A DNA stretch of 25,453 bases from DAOTUB01 sp034437455 (GCA_034437455.1 DAOTUB010000317.1:1-25453), one strand, 5' to 3'. Shown: positions 14,438 to 23,170, numbered from the stretch's first letter. The notes: generated by a model from the letters alone, not told the origin. Numbers and translations are program-made.

Positions 14438-15754
14438 CTACGAAAACTTGGGCGTCAGGACGTCCGCCAGGTTGGGTCGCCCGACCTCTTGCAACTCGTA
14501 GCGCACGCGCTCGCTGGGCTTGTCGACCTTGATCACGCGGCGCAGATCAATAGGAGTGCCGATGATCACCAGGTCACACGGCGTGTTTCGGATCGTCTGT
14601 TCCAACTCTTCCCGCTGCTTCTCGCCATAGCCCATCGCGGGCAGCACGTCGCCGGTAGTGGGGTACTTTTCGTAGGTCGTGATGATGGAGCCTACCGCGT
14701 AAGGCCGCGGATCGACCAACTCGGCTGCGCCGAACCGGCGGGCCGCCACCACTCCCGCTCCGTAGGCCATCTCGCCGTGGGTCAGCGTGGGACCGTCCTC
14801 GATCACCAACACCTTCTTGCCCCGGATGGCATCAGGGTTCTCGACAAAGATGGGAGACGCCGCCTCGATGATCGTCGCCTCGGGATTCACGGCCAGCACG
14901 TTGTTTCGCACGGCGATGATGTCATCTGAACCGGCCGTGTCGATCTTGTTGATGACGACCGCGTCTGCCAAGCGCAGGTTTGCCTCGCCGGGGTGATAGC
15001 GCAGCTCGTGCCCGGGGCGGTGAGGGTCCAGGACGGTGATGTAGAGATCGGACTTGTAGAACGCCAGGTCGTTGTTGCCGCCGTCCCAGACGATGACGTC
15101 CGCTTCCTTCTCGGCCTCGCGCAGAATTTTCTCGTAATCCACACCAGCATAGACGACGACTCCACGGTCGATGTGCGGCTCGTACTCTTCCCGCTCCTCG
15201 ATGGTGCAGTCATACCGATCCATGTCTTCATACGTGGCGAAACGCTGGCAGGCCTGCTCCACCAGGTTGCCGTAGGGCATCGGGTGGCGGATGGCGACGA
15301 CCTGCTTGCCCATCTCCTTCAACAGATCACAGACGCGGCGGGTGGTCTGGCTCTTGCCGCTGCCCGTGCGTCCCGCGCAGACGGCGATGACCGGTTTGCT
15401 CGATTCGAGCATCGTCGTCCCCGTCCCCAGCAAACGAAAATCGGCCCCTGCCGCCAGCACCTGCGATGCCTTGTGCATCACGTACTCGTAGCTGACGTCA
15501 GAATAGGAAAAGACCGCCTGAACCACGTTCAGGTCGCGGATGAGGGATTCGAGATCGTCCTCCGAGTGGATCGGGATGCCCTTGGGATAGATAGCGCCCG
15601 CTAACTCGGGAGGATACACGCGCCCCTCGATGTCGGGGATTTGGGTAGCGGTGAAAGCCACAACTTTATAATCGGCGTTATCTCGAAAGTAGACGTTAAA
15701 GTTGTGAAAGTCGCGTCCGGCAGCGCCCATGATCAGTATTCGGTTTTCAGTCAT
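14438..15754 (-). CDS. Cyclic 2,3-diphosphoglycerate synthetase-like GTPase/ATPase
   Basis: This 438-residue protein matches the cyclic 2,3-diphosphoglycerate synthetase family in length (about 440-460) and layout. The N-terminus ILIMGAAGRDFHNFN is an NAD-like/Rossmann start. A P-loop VCAGRTGSGKSQTTRRV follows around residues 127-143. Further motifs are VIWDGGNNDLAFY, DPHRPGHELRYHPGE and the NKID-type nucleotide specificity motif VVINKIDTA. The archaeal enzymes close the 2,3-diphosphoglycerate ring with ATP to give an intracellular osmolyte/thermoprotectant; whether this bacterial homologue does so is unproven. AAGGAG precedes the ATG by eight bases. Two strong promoters lie upstream. Confidence 0.8.
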   Translation of the reverse strand: MTENRILIMGAAGRDFHNFNVYFRDNADYKVVAFTATQIPDIEGRVYPPELAGAIYPKGIPIHSEDDLESLIRDLNVVQAVFSYSDVSYEYVMHKASQVLAAGADFRLLGTGTTMLESSKPVIAVCAGRTGSGKSQTTRRVCDLLKEMGKQVVAIRHPMPYGNLVEQACQRFATYEDMDRYDCTIEEREEYEPHIDRGVVVYAGVDYEKILREAEKEADVIVWDGGNNDLAFYKSDLYITVLDPHRPGHELRYHPGEANLRLADAVVINKIDTAGSDDIIAVRNNVLAVNPEATIIEAASPIFVENPDAIRGKKVLVIEDGPTLTHGEMAYGAGVVAARRFGAAELVDPRPYAVGSIITTYEKYPTTGDVLPAMGYGEKQREELEQTIRNTPCDLVIIGTPIDLRRVIKVDKPSERVRYELQEVGRPNLADVLTPKFS

Positions 15755-15778
15755 TGAGAAATCTCCTTGATCTACGAT

Positions 15779-15807
15779 ATAGTAAAACCACTTGGACTAT
15801 ATGTCAA
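15779..15807 (-). promoter_or_regulatory. Proximal sigma70-type promoter of the cpgS-like gene
   Basis: On the minus strand TTGACA (15802-15807) is followed by a 17-base spacer and TACTAT (15779-15784). The start of transcription would fall about 18-20 bases before the ATG, leaving the AAGGAG ribosome site in the leader. Confidence 0.7.
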
Positions 15808-15818
15808 GCAGGCTCTTT

Positions 15819-15847
15819 ATTTTACACAATTATAGACAAAGTGTCAA
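15819..15847 (-). promoter_or_regulatory. Distal sigma70-type promoter of the cpgS-like gene
   Basis: TTGACA (15842-15847) is followed by exactly 17 bases and TAAAAT (15819-15824), all on the minus strand. It lies 40 bases upstream of the proximal promoter and has the same orientation, so the gene appears to have tandem promoters. Confidence 0.6.
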
Positions 15848-15874
15848 GTAATTACCCTATGTTTTGGAAGATCG

Positions 15875-15889
15875 TAGACATTTAGTCTA
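15875..15889. promoter_or_regulatory. TAGAC-N5-GTCTA inverted repeat
   Basis: A perfect 5-bp inverted repeat with a 5-bp spacer lies in the divergent gap between the cpgS-like gene and the two-component operon. Related TATAGAC words occur at 15831 and 15953. It may be an operator for the response regulator, but this is only inference. Confidence 0.3.
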
Positions 15890-16040
15890 TCATCTTCTCC
15901 ACGATTCCTCCATCACGTCTCCATACATTCTACACAAGTTCACTGTACACTCCTATAGACTCACTCGCCAGATGGGCGATGTTGAGTATAATGAACATGG
16001 CACAGAATCACACGTATCGAAGTACAGAAGGATCGAACGG

Positions 16041-16751
16041 ATGGCTTACCCGACCATTCTCGTCGTGGACGACGAACCCCACATCATCGAGGTCGTGCGC
16101 GACTATTTGAAGCAAGCCGGCTACCGCGTACTCACCGCCCATGATGGCCGCACGGCGCTGACCATCGCCCGCCACGAGCAGCCCGACCTGGTCGTGCTCG
16201 ACCTGATGCTGCCGGGCGGCATCGACGGGCTGGACGTCTGCCGCAGCTTGCGCCAGGACCCGGTTCTGGCCGACGTGCCCATCATCATGCTGACGGCTCG
16301 CATCGAGGAGACAGACCGGCTCATCGGGCTGGAACTGGGAGCCGACGATTACGTGACCAAGCCCTTTAGCCCTCGCGAGGTGGTGGCCCGCGTGCGTGCG
16401 GTGCTGCGCCGCGCCAAGCGCAGCGAAGTTGAACCATCGAGCGTCATCCGCGTCGGAGAACTGGCGATTGATTTAGCGAATCGCAGAGTGACGGTCGGCG
16501 GCGAGTCTGTCTCGCTCACACCCACCGAGTTCGACCTGCTGGCAGTGATGGCCCGCAGTCCCGGTCGCCCTTTCACGCGGGCGCAACTGATGGACCTGGT
16601 CTATGACGTGGCCTATGCCGGATACGACCGGGCGATTGACTCACATATCAAGAACCTGCGCCGCAAGATCGAACCCGATCCCCGCGAGCCGCGCTACGTG
16701 CTCACCGTCTATGGGGTAGGCTACAAATTGGAAAGTGACCATGGAAAATGA
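16041..16751 (+). CDS. OmpR-family response regulator
   Basis: This 236-residue protein has the two-domain OmpR/PhoB layout. The receiver shows VVDDEP (Asp10, Asp11), the phospho-acceptor Asp54 in VVLDLMLP, Thr85 in IIMLTAR and Lys107 in VTKPF. The C-terminal winged helix has LTPTEFDLLAVMARSPGRPFTR and VDSHIKNLRRKIEPDP-like recognition-helix sequence. It binds promoter DNA when phosphorylated. I place the start at 16041, not 59 codons earlier, because the receiver begins there and AGAAGGA sits eight bases upstream. It overlaps the sensor kinase and is in one operon with two ABC exporter genes, its likely regulatory targets. Confidence 0.93.
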   Translation: MAYPTILVVDDEPHIIEVVRDYLKQAGYRVLTAHDGRTALTIARHEQPDLVVLDLMLPGGIDGLDVCRSLRQDPVLADVPIIMLTARIEETDRLIGLELGADDYVTKPFSPREVVARVRAVLRRAKRSEVEPSSVIRVGELAIDLANRRVTVGGESVSLTPTEFDLLAVMARSPGRPFTRAQLMDLVYDVAYAGYDRAIDSHIKNLRRKIEPDPREPRYVLTVYGVGYKLESDHGK

Positions 16752-18156
16752 GAAATCGCTAACCAGGTTCCGTGTTCGGTTCTTTTGGCAACTGCTCACC
16801 GCTTTCACTCTGGTTACCGTCCTACTCTGGGGCGGGATGTCGATAGCCGGGCGGGCCGCTTTGAACAACCTGGCCCGCGACCGAGTCCTGGCCGCATCGC
16901 ACCTCTGGGTCGACCGTTTGGCCGCCCACTATGACGAACAGAATAGCTGGGAAAACATCGAGACCCTGATCGCCGACTATCCTTGCGGGTCCGGCTGGGG
17001 GCCGTGGGATGAAACGTGGCAGGTCAGCCACGTCCTGGCCGCCGCAGATGGCACAGTGGTTGCCGCCAGCAACAGCGAGCAATTGGGCCGGACGATAAGC
17101 CGTTGGGAACAGGATTTGGCCGCCCCTGTCGTAGTGAACGACGAGCAGGTGGGTTACCTGCTCTTGTCTCCGTTCGACTACTTTTGGCCGGGGTCGCCGC
17201 CGATAGCGGGGCGGGCCTTGCAGAACTTTTTACTGACCGGGCTGGGCATCGGAGTCGGAAGCTTGATCATCGGTTTCGTGCTATCGCGCGGCATGAGCCG
17301 ACCGCTGGTAAACCTGACGACGGCGACCCGCGCCGTGGCCGCCGGTGACCTCAGCGTGCACGTTCCCGCTCGTTATCCGGGGGAGGTTGGGGAATTGGCC
17401 ACGGCCTTTAACACGATGGCCAGAGACCTGGCCCACGCCGACGAACTGCGCCGCAACATGACCGCCGACGTGGCCCACGAACTGCGCACCCCGCTCAGCG
17501 TCATCCGAGGCAAATTGGAGGGCGTACTCGATGGCGTCTATCCCGCCACCTCCAAGCATCTGGAGCCGATCCTGGAAGAGACCGATCTGCTAACTCACCT
17601 GGTCGGGGATTTGCGCCTGCTCGCCCTGGCCGAGGCAGGCCAACTAACCCTCGAAAAGCGGGCGATGGACGTGGGCGACCTGCTGCGAGACGCCCAGGTC
17701 AACTTTGGCCCCCAGGCCGCCGACCGAGGCGTGACGCTGGCGCTCGACCTGCCCTCCGAACTCCCGCACGTCGTGGGAGACTGGCGGCGCATCGCCCAGG
17801 TGCTGGGCAACCTGCTGACCAACGCGCTCCGCCACACCCCAGAAGGCGGCTGCGTGACCCTCTCCGCATCCGTTTCCGTTTCTCCCCCCCCAATGGGGGG
17901 GGCTGGGGGGGGGAGCGTACGTGTAACCGTATCCGACACCGGCATAGGAATCCCTCCCGAAAACCTCCCCTACATCTTTGAGCGCTTCTGGCGGGGAGAC
18001 AAATCCCGCTCGCGAGCCAGCAGCGAGACCGGCCTGGGGTTGGCCATCGCCAAGCAGCTCGTCGAGATGCACGGCGGCGCGATTGGCGTGGAGAGCGTGC
18101 CGGGCGCAGGCTCGAAATTCTGGTTTACACTGCCTACAACAAGGAGTCAAGAATGA
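16735..18156 (+). CDS. Sensor histidine kinase with HAMP domain
   Basis: This 473-residue membrane kinase has two transmembrane segments (about 17-39 and 163-184) around an extracytoplasmic sensor of about 120 residues. A HAMP linker follows (SRPLVNLTTATRAVAAGDL). HisKA has His248 in DVAHELRTPLSVIRG. The catalytic ATPase domain has LTNALRHTPEGG (N box), VSDTGIGIPPE (G1) and GLGLAIAKQLVEMHGG (G2). It should autophosphorylate and pass phosphate to the preceding regulator. The gene overlaps the regulator by 17 bases; the ATG at 16741 is an alternative start. Between the N and G1 boxes is a foreign in-frame PPPMGGAGGG segment encoded by a palindromic repeat. The stimulus is unknown. Confidence 0.93.
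   Translation: MTMENEKSLTRFRVRFFWQLLTAFTLVTVLLWGGMSIAGRAALNNLARDRVLAASHLWVDRLAAHYDEQNSWENIETLIADYPCGSGWGPWDETWQVSHVLAAADGTVVAASNSEQLGRTISRWEQDLAAPVVVNDEQVGYLLLSPFDYFWPGSPPIAGRALQNFLLTGLGIGVGSLIIGFVLSRGMSRPLVNLTTATRAVAAGDLSVHVPARYPGEVGELATAFNTMARDLAHADELRRNMTADVAHELRTPLSVIRGKLEGVLDGVYPATSKHLEPILEETDLLTHLVGDLRLLALAEAGQLTLEKRAMDVGDLLRDAQVNFGPQAADRGVTLALDLPSELPHVVGDWRRIAQVLGNLLTNALRHTPEGGCVTLSASVSVSPPPMGGAGGGSVRVTVSDTGIGIPPENLPYIFERFWRGDKSRSRASSETGLGLAIAKQLVEMHGGAIGVESVPGAGSKFWFTLPTTRSQE
17882..17915. repeat. C8-AAT-G8 palindromic element inside the histidine kinase gene
   Basis: Eight C, AAT, eight G, CT and nine G are read in frame as SPPPMGGAGGG within the kinase ATPase domain. It shares its core with the element in the nuclease gene at 3841-3857 but is read on the opposite strand relative to that gene. 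The kinase frame is unbroken. Confidence 0.65.
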
Positions 18157-19949
18157 AATCACTGCAACGCATGTTCCGTTTCGTCAAACCTTACCAGCGA
18201 AACGCCATCCTTTCGATGCTGTTGCTGACGGGCGTGGTCGCCTCCGATCTGGCGATCCCACGCCTGACCCAGCGCGTCATCGATCAGGGCATCGCCCAGC
18301 AGGATATGGGGACTATCGTGTCGACTTCACTGCTGATGTTGGGAGCCGCGATCCTCAGCGCGCTGTTTGCGGTGGGGAACACGCTGCTTTCGGTGCGTGT
18401 GGCGATGGGCGCGGGCGCGGATATGCGCAGCGCCATCGTCCGCCAGGTGCAGACGTTCTCGTTCGGCAACCTGGACCGCATCCAGACCGGTCAACTGCTC
18501 GTGCGCGCGACGAGTGACGTCAACCAGGTCCAATTCATGGTGCAGATGGCCTTGCGTATGCTGACCCGCGCGCCGCTGTGGATGCTCGGCAGCGTGGTCA
18601 TGCTGATCGCGACCAGCACGCGGCTGGCGCTGCTGATGCTGGCGCTGCTCCCGCTCGTCCTGGGCCTGATCTGGTTCTTCCTCGTCCGGGCGCGCCCGCT
18701 CTTTTTGTCGGTGCAAAAGAAGCTGGATCGACTGAACCAGGTCTTGCAAGAGAACCTGGCGGGCGTGCGGGTGGTCAAGGCGTTCGTGCGCGACGAGCAC
18801 GAAAAAAAGCGCTTCGACCGGGCGAATCGCGACCTGACGACCGAGAACATCCGGGTGATGCAGCTTACCGCCTCGCTGCTTCCCACGATGCGGTTTCTCG
18901 TCAATCTGGGCGTCGTGGGCGTCGTCTGGTTCGGCGGCAATTTGACCGCCTCCGGCGATCTCACCGTGGGCGAGATCGTGGCCGCGATCAACTACATGTC
19001 CTTTTCTCTCTTCCCGCTGATGATGCTGGGAGGGATGGCCGGGCCGATCTCCGCCGCCGATGCCTCTGCCGGGCGCATCTGCGAGATCCTCGACAGCATC
19101 CCCGACGTGCAGAACCGCCCGGACGCTCAGGCTCCCGCCGTGGTCGAGGGCCGCGTCGCTTTCGAAGACGTCTGCTTCAGCTACAACAGTAGCAACGACT
19201 TTAGTCGTTCCAATGGCGCAAGAGCGACTAAAGTCGCCACTACGCTTGATGAGTTGGTGCTGAACGGCATCAACCTGATCGCCGAGCCGGGCCAGACGGT
19301 GGCGATCCTGGGCGCGACGGGTTCGGGCAAGTCAAGCCTCATTCACCTGATCCCCCGTTTTTACGACGCGGAGCGGGGCCGGGTGACGTTGGACGGCACA
19401 AACCTGCGCGACATCCTGCTGCACGCGCTGCGCACCCAGGTGAGCATCTCGCTGCAAGAGCCAGTACTGTTCAGTGGCACGGTGCGCGACAACATCCGTT
19501 ATGGTCGCCCTGAGGCAACGGAGGAAGAGGTCATCGCCGCGGCTCGGGCCGCTCAGGCTCACGATTTTATCGCGTCCTTCCCCGACGGCTACGACACGCT
19601 CGTCGGCCAGCGGGGAGTGAACCTTTCGGGCGGGCAGAAGCAGCGCATCGCCATCGCTCGCGCGCTGCTCGTGCAGCCCAAGATCCTCATCCTCGACGAC
19701 AGCACCAGCTCGGTGGACGTGGAGACAGAGGCGAAAATCGAGATTGTCCTCGAGAAATTGATGGCCGACCGCACTACCTTTGTCATCGCGCAGCGCATCA
19801 GCACAGTGCTCAACGCCGACAAGATCGTCGTGCTGGATCGTGGACAGATCGCCGCCGAGGGCACGCACGCGGAATTGATCGCGTCCAGTCCCATCTATCA
19901 AGAAATCTACGAGTCCCAATTGGGGAATGGAGCGACCGACAATGGCTAA
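18153..19949 (+). CDS. ABC exporter half-transporter, degenerate ATPase site
   Basis: This 598-residue protein has six transmembrane helices in the first 310 residues and a nucleotide-binding domain after. The NBD has ILGATGSGKSS (Walker A) and LSGGQKQRIAIARALL (signature). Its Walker B reads LILDDSTSSVD and its H-loop reads VIAQRIST, with Asp in place of the catalytic Glu and Gln in place of His. This is the degenerate half of heterodimeric exporters such as TM287/288, LmrCD or BmrCD. The partner is the next gene. The start overlaps the kinase stop (ATGA). An in-frame palindromic insert of about 55 bases lies just after FSYN, before the Walker A. Substrate is unknown; drugs or lipids are typical. 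Confidence 0.92.
   Translation: MKSLQRMFRFVKPYQRNAILSMLLLTGVVASDLAIPRLTQRVIDQGIAQQDMGTIVSTSLLMLGAAILSALFAVGNTLLSVRVAMGAGADMRSAIVRQVQTFSFGNLDRIQTGQLLVRATSDVNQVQFMVQMALRMLTRAPLWMLGSVVMLIATSTRLALLMLALLPLVLGLIWFFLVRARPLFLSVQKKLDRLNQVLQENLAGVRVVKAFVRDEHEKKRFDRANRDLTTENIRVMQLTASLLPTMRFLVNLGVVGVVWFGGNLTASGDLTVGEIVAAINYMSFSLFPLMMLGGMAGPISAADASAGRICEILDSIPDVQNRPDAQAPAVVEGRVAFEDVCFSYNSSNDFSRSNGARATKVATTLDELVLNGINLIAEPGQTVAILGATGSGKSSLIHLIPRFYDAERGRVTLDGTNLRDILLHALRTQVSISLQEPVLFSGTVRDNIRYGRPEATEEEVIAAARAAQAHDFIASFPDGYDTLVGQRGVNLSGGQKQRIAIARALLVQPKILILDDSTSSVDVETEAKIEIVLEKLMADRTTFVIAQRISTVLNADKIVVLDRGQIAAEGTHAELIASSPIYQEIYESQLGNGATDNG
19189..19243. repeat. Palindromic element inserted in frame in ABC gene
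   Basis: GTAGCAACGACTTTAGTCG (19189-19207) is an imperfect inverted repeat of CGACTAAAGTCGCCACTAC (19225-19243), with three mismatches and a 17-base loop. It is translated as SSNDFSRSNGARATKVATT between FSYN and LDELVLNGINL, a region where homologues have only a few residues. Confidence 0.75.
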
Positions 19950-21804
19950 CCGACGACCTGATGGACAATCCGACCGAACCACATCTCAACCCACTGGCTT
20001 ACCCGGCCCTGGAGGAAGGCATCGAGGGGCGAGAATCGAAAAGGCCCGCTACACGCGCGGCACATTGCGCCGGTTGCTCGCTGCGCTGCGCCCTTACAAG
20101 TGGGCGCTGGTGATCGTGTTTGTCCTGGTAGTGGTGAGCACGGTGCTGGACTTGATGGGACCATTCTTGATGGGCGTCGCGATAGACGAGTTCATCAATG
20201 CGGGCGATCTGGCGGGACTGGCGCGCATCGTCCTGCTGATGCTGGGAGCATACGCGGGCGGATGGCTGGCGAACGTTGGCCAGAGCGTGATTATGGCCCG
20301 GATCTCTCAACAGACGATGCGCGGGCTGCGTCGCGACTTGTTCGCCCATTTGCGGACACTCTCGCTCCGCTTTTTCGACCGGCATCCCCACGGCGAGCTG
20401 ATGAGCCGCCTGACGAACGACCTGGACGCCATCAGCCGCGTGCTGGCGCAGAATGTGACGGAGCTGTTCACCGGGTTCCTCACACTGGCCGGTATCCTGG
20501 TGATGATGTTTGCGATCAATTTCTGGCTGGCGCTAGGCTCGATGATCGTCTTCCCGTTCATGATGTGGCTGGTGGGGTTCGTGGGGAAGCGGACGCGCAA
20601 GTATTTCCGCGAGTACCAGATGCGGATCGGCCAGTTGAACGGGCAGTTGGAGGAGATGTTCAGCGGGCAGCGTGTCATCATCGCCTTTGGGCGCGAGGCG
20701 ACCGCGCTGGCGGATTTCGACGCGGCGAACGAACAGGTGCGCTGGGTCGGCGTTCAGGCGCAGGCGTACGCGATGCTCGTCCCGCCGCTGATGGGCATCC
20801 TGAGCAACGCCAACATCGCCATCCTCGCCGGGCTGGGCGGCTGGATGGCGCTCCAGGGTTGGGCCACGGTTGGCGTCATCGCGACTTTTTACAACTATTC
20901 GCGCAAGTTCGCCGCGCCACTGCGACACCTGGGCAACCTGTACAACCAGATCCAGACCGCGATAGCCGGGGCGGAGCGGGTCTTTGAGATCATGGATACA
21001 GAACCAGAGCTTACCGATGTCCCTGATGCTGTCCCGTTGGACGACGTCGCTGGCGAGGTGGTTTTTGACCACGTGGATTTCAGCTACGTGCCCGACGTGC
21101 CCGTCATCAAGGATATGAGCCTGACCGCCCAATCGGGGCAGACCATCGCGCTGGTCGGGCCGACGGGCGCAGGCAAAACGACGATCATCAACCTGCTCAC
21201 CCGTTTCTACGACATCGACGGCGGCGCGATCTGCATTGATGGGCACGACATCCGCGAGGTGCAGAAAGCGAACCTGCGCCGAAAACTGGGCATCGTGTTG
21301 CAGGACACGTTCCTCTTCTCAGGCTCGGTGATGGAGAACATCCGCTACGGACGGCTGAACGCTGCCGACGAGGAGTGCATCGCCGCAGCCAGGCTGGCGA
21401 ACGCCGATCAGTTCATCCGCCGCCTGCCCCAGGGATACGACACGGAACTTTCGGAGCGCGGCAGCAACCTGAGCCAGGGGCAGCGGCAGTTGCTCGCCAT
21501 CGCCCGCGCCATCCTGGCCGATCCCGCTATCCTCATCCTCGACGAGGCGACGAGCAGCGTCGACAGCCGCACGGAAAAGAACATCCAGGAGGCGCTGCTC
21601 CGGCTGATGGAAGGCCGGACCAGCTTCGTCATCGCTCACCGCTTGAGCACCATCCGCGACGCCGATGATATCCTGGTCATCAACGGCGGCGAGGTTATCG
21701 AGCGCGGCAGTCACGACGAGTTGCTGGCGCAGAAAGGATTTTATCATAACTTGTACATGAGCCAGTTCAAGGGGAATGCAGCTCAAGATTCATGCGGTCA
21801 GTGA
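19942..21804 (+). CDS. ABC exporter half-transporter, canonical ATPase site
   Basis: This 620-residue protein has a short polar N-terminal tail, six transmembrane helices (about 55-340) and an NBD. The NBD has LVGPTGAGKTTIINLL (Walker A), LSQGQRQLLAIARAIL (signature with Gln), LILDEATSSVD (Walker B with catalytic Glu) and VIAHRLST (His switch). It is the catalytically competent half of a heterodimeric exporter with the preceding gene. I start at 19942 because GGAG lies nine bases upstream; the ATG at 19927 has no well-placed ribosome site. The start overlaps the stop of the partner by eight bases, so the two are translationally coupled in the two-component operon. Confidence 0.92.
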   Translation: MANRRPDGQSDRTTSQPTGLPGPGGRHRGARIEKARYTRGTLRRLLAALRPYKWALVIVFVLVVVSTVLDLMGPFLMGVAIDEFINAGDLAGLARIVLLMLGAYAGGWLANVGQSVIMARISQQTMRGLRRDLFAHLRTLSLRFFDRHPHGELMSRLTNDLDAISRVLAQNVTELFTGFLTLAGILVMMFAINFWLALGSMIVFPFMMWLVGFVGKRTRKYFREYQMRIGQLNGQLEEMFSGQRVIIAFGREATALADFDAANEQVRWVGVQAQAYAMLVPPLMGILSNANIAILAGLGGWMALQGWATVGVIATFYNYSRKFAAPLRHLGNLYNQIQTAIAGAERVFEIMDTEPELTDVPDAVPLDDVAGEVVFDHVDFSYVPDVPVIKDMSLTAQSGQTIALVGPTGAGKTTIINLLTRFYDIDGGAICIDGHDIREVQKANLRRKLGIVLQDTFLFSGSVMENIRYGRLNAADEECIAAARLANADQFIRRLPQGYDTELSERGSNLSQGQRQLLAIARAILADPAILILDEATSSVDSRTEKNIQEALLRLMEGRTSFVIAHRLSTIRDADDILVINGGEVIERGSHDELLAQKGFYHNLYMSQFKGNAAQDSCGQ

Positions 21805-22797
21805 TGCTCCACCGTCAACCAAGTGGAGATGATCCCCGATATTTGGCCCATCTCAGCCTCGCCAAAGCCCCTGGACATTACCGCGGGCGTGCCCACCCGT
21901 ATGCTATTGGCCACCAACGGTGGACGTTCGTCGAAGGGGATCAAGTTGCGATTGACATAGATACCGACGGCCTTCAGCGTCTCCTCGGCCTGCTGACCGA
22001 TGAGGCCGCGGCTCCCAACGTCAACCAGAAACAGGTGCGTATCAGTGCCACCTGTCACGATGCGCCAACCAGCGGCTTGTAGCCGGTCGGCCAGTCGGCG
22101 CGCGTTCGACACGATGCAGCGCTGAGTGGCCCGGAACATCTCCGTCATAGCCATCTTGAATGTCACGGCCTTGGCCGCCAGTGTGTGAGGACCAAAGCTA
22201 CCTTGAACGCCGGAAAAGACACTCCGGTCAATCGCTCGACTGTAGGCGGCCGGGCACAGGACGTATCCCCCCTTGCCGCCGCCTAGGGTCTTGTACGTCG
22301 TTCCCGTCAAAGTCGGCGTATGGTACCGGGCTGGGATGAACGCTGGCAGCCACCAATCCGCCGATGTGGGCCTGATCCACCATAAGCAAAGCCTGGACCT
22401 CGCCGCATATCTCGCGCAGGCGAGCAAAGTCTATGATTCAGGGATACGCGCTTCTGCCGGCGACGATCACCTTCGGACGTTCACGCTGGGCCAGATCCCG
22501 CACAGCCGTATAGTCGATCTGCTCTGTGGTGCGGTTCACAGAGTGGGGCACAAAGCGATAGAATTGACCGGACAGGCTGAGGTCGTAGCCGTGTGACAGA
22601 TGTCTACTGATGGCAATCCGTTTTCCCAGGCAAATGGCGATGATATCGTTGTACTCGATTCGGGAAATCAGTTTGTTGCCCTGGTGCCGCTCAAAAGAGG
22701 TTGGAGTGAGATGAATGTGGATCGGGCGCAAAAGCATCATTATCTTGGGGCGTGTCAGAGCGATCAGGAGTGCTCCCACATTCGTGATCTTAATGAT
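21798..22797 (-). pseudogene. Decayed serine hydroxymethyltransferase-like gene
   Basis: Fragments of a fold-type I PLP enzyme of the GlyA family are visible. From the 5' side: CLGKRIAISRHLSHGYDLS, then VIVAGRSAYP and a stop (TGA at 22438-22440). After the stop the same frame continues IIDFARLREICGEVQALLMVDQAHIGG. A frameshift around 22305-22320 leads into TGTTYKTLGGGKGGYVL, which keeps the PLP Lys but has Tyr for the usual His. The frame then continues GVQGSFGPHTLAAKAVTFKMA and ends with VANSIRVGTPAVMSRGFGEAEM. About the first 70-90 residues of a normal enzyme are absent. The stop appears to be CGA to TGA. It should be inactive in one-carbon metabolism. Confidence 0.7.
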
Positions 22798-22838
22798 TCA
22801 CAACTCTCCTTGAAAGGCCCAGTGCAGCAGCATTTCCC

Positions 22839-23170
22839 TCACTCCTCCACGTCCACTTTCCCCTGCGGATTGAACTGGAGCACGCTTTCCTTCACGCTCA
22901 AATCCACCAGGTTGGCGTCCATCTCGCCGCTGGCCTCAAGCTACAGGCGCAACTGCACTTCCGCTCCCGCCTCGACCAGTGGGGCCACGTCATCCGCGGC
23001 GTTGACTGCGCGGGGCAGCTCGAGCAGGAACTCCTGACCCTGGTCGGAGAGGTAGCCTTTGCCCACCGGGACGCCGCTGGCCTTGGTGATGTAAGAGAGA
23101 GTCTCGTCGATCAGGATCAGGGCGGGGCCGGTGAGTTGGAGGAGCTGCCCCAAACTCCCGCTCGCGGGCG
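22839..23170 (-). pseudogene. DUF499 ATPase fragment with internal deletion and stop
   Basis: The frame reads LTGPALILIDETLSYITKASG, the Walker B region of DUF499 proteins, which are usually about 1,000 residues. After LLELPRAVNAADD it jumps to PLVEAGAEVQLRL, a TAG stop (22941-22943), and LEASGEMDANLVDLSVKESV ending at 22839, which looks like the family's C-terminus. Most of the middle is missing. NCBI calls some members anti-phage-associated DUF499 proteins. The family assignment comes from motif recognition and has not been searched. Confidence 0.5.

Noticed and set aside
15864..16040. N-terminal extension of the response regulator
   Set aside because: The receiver domain begins at 16041 with a good ribosome site; the extension lies over likely control DNA and has no domain.
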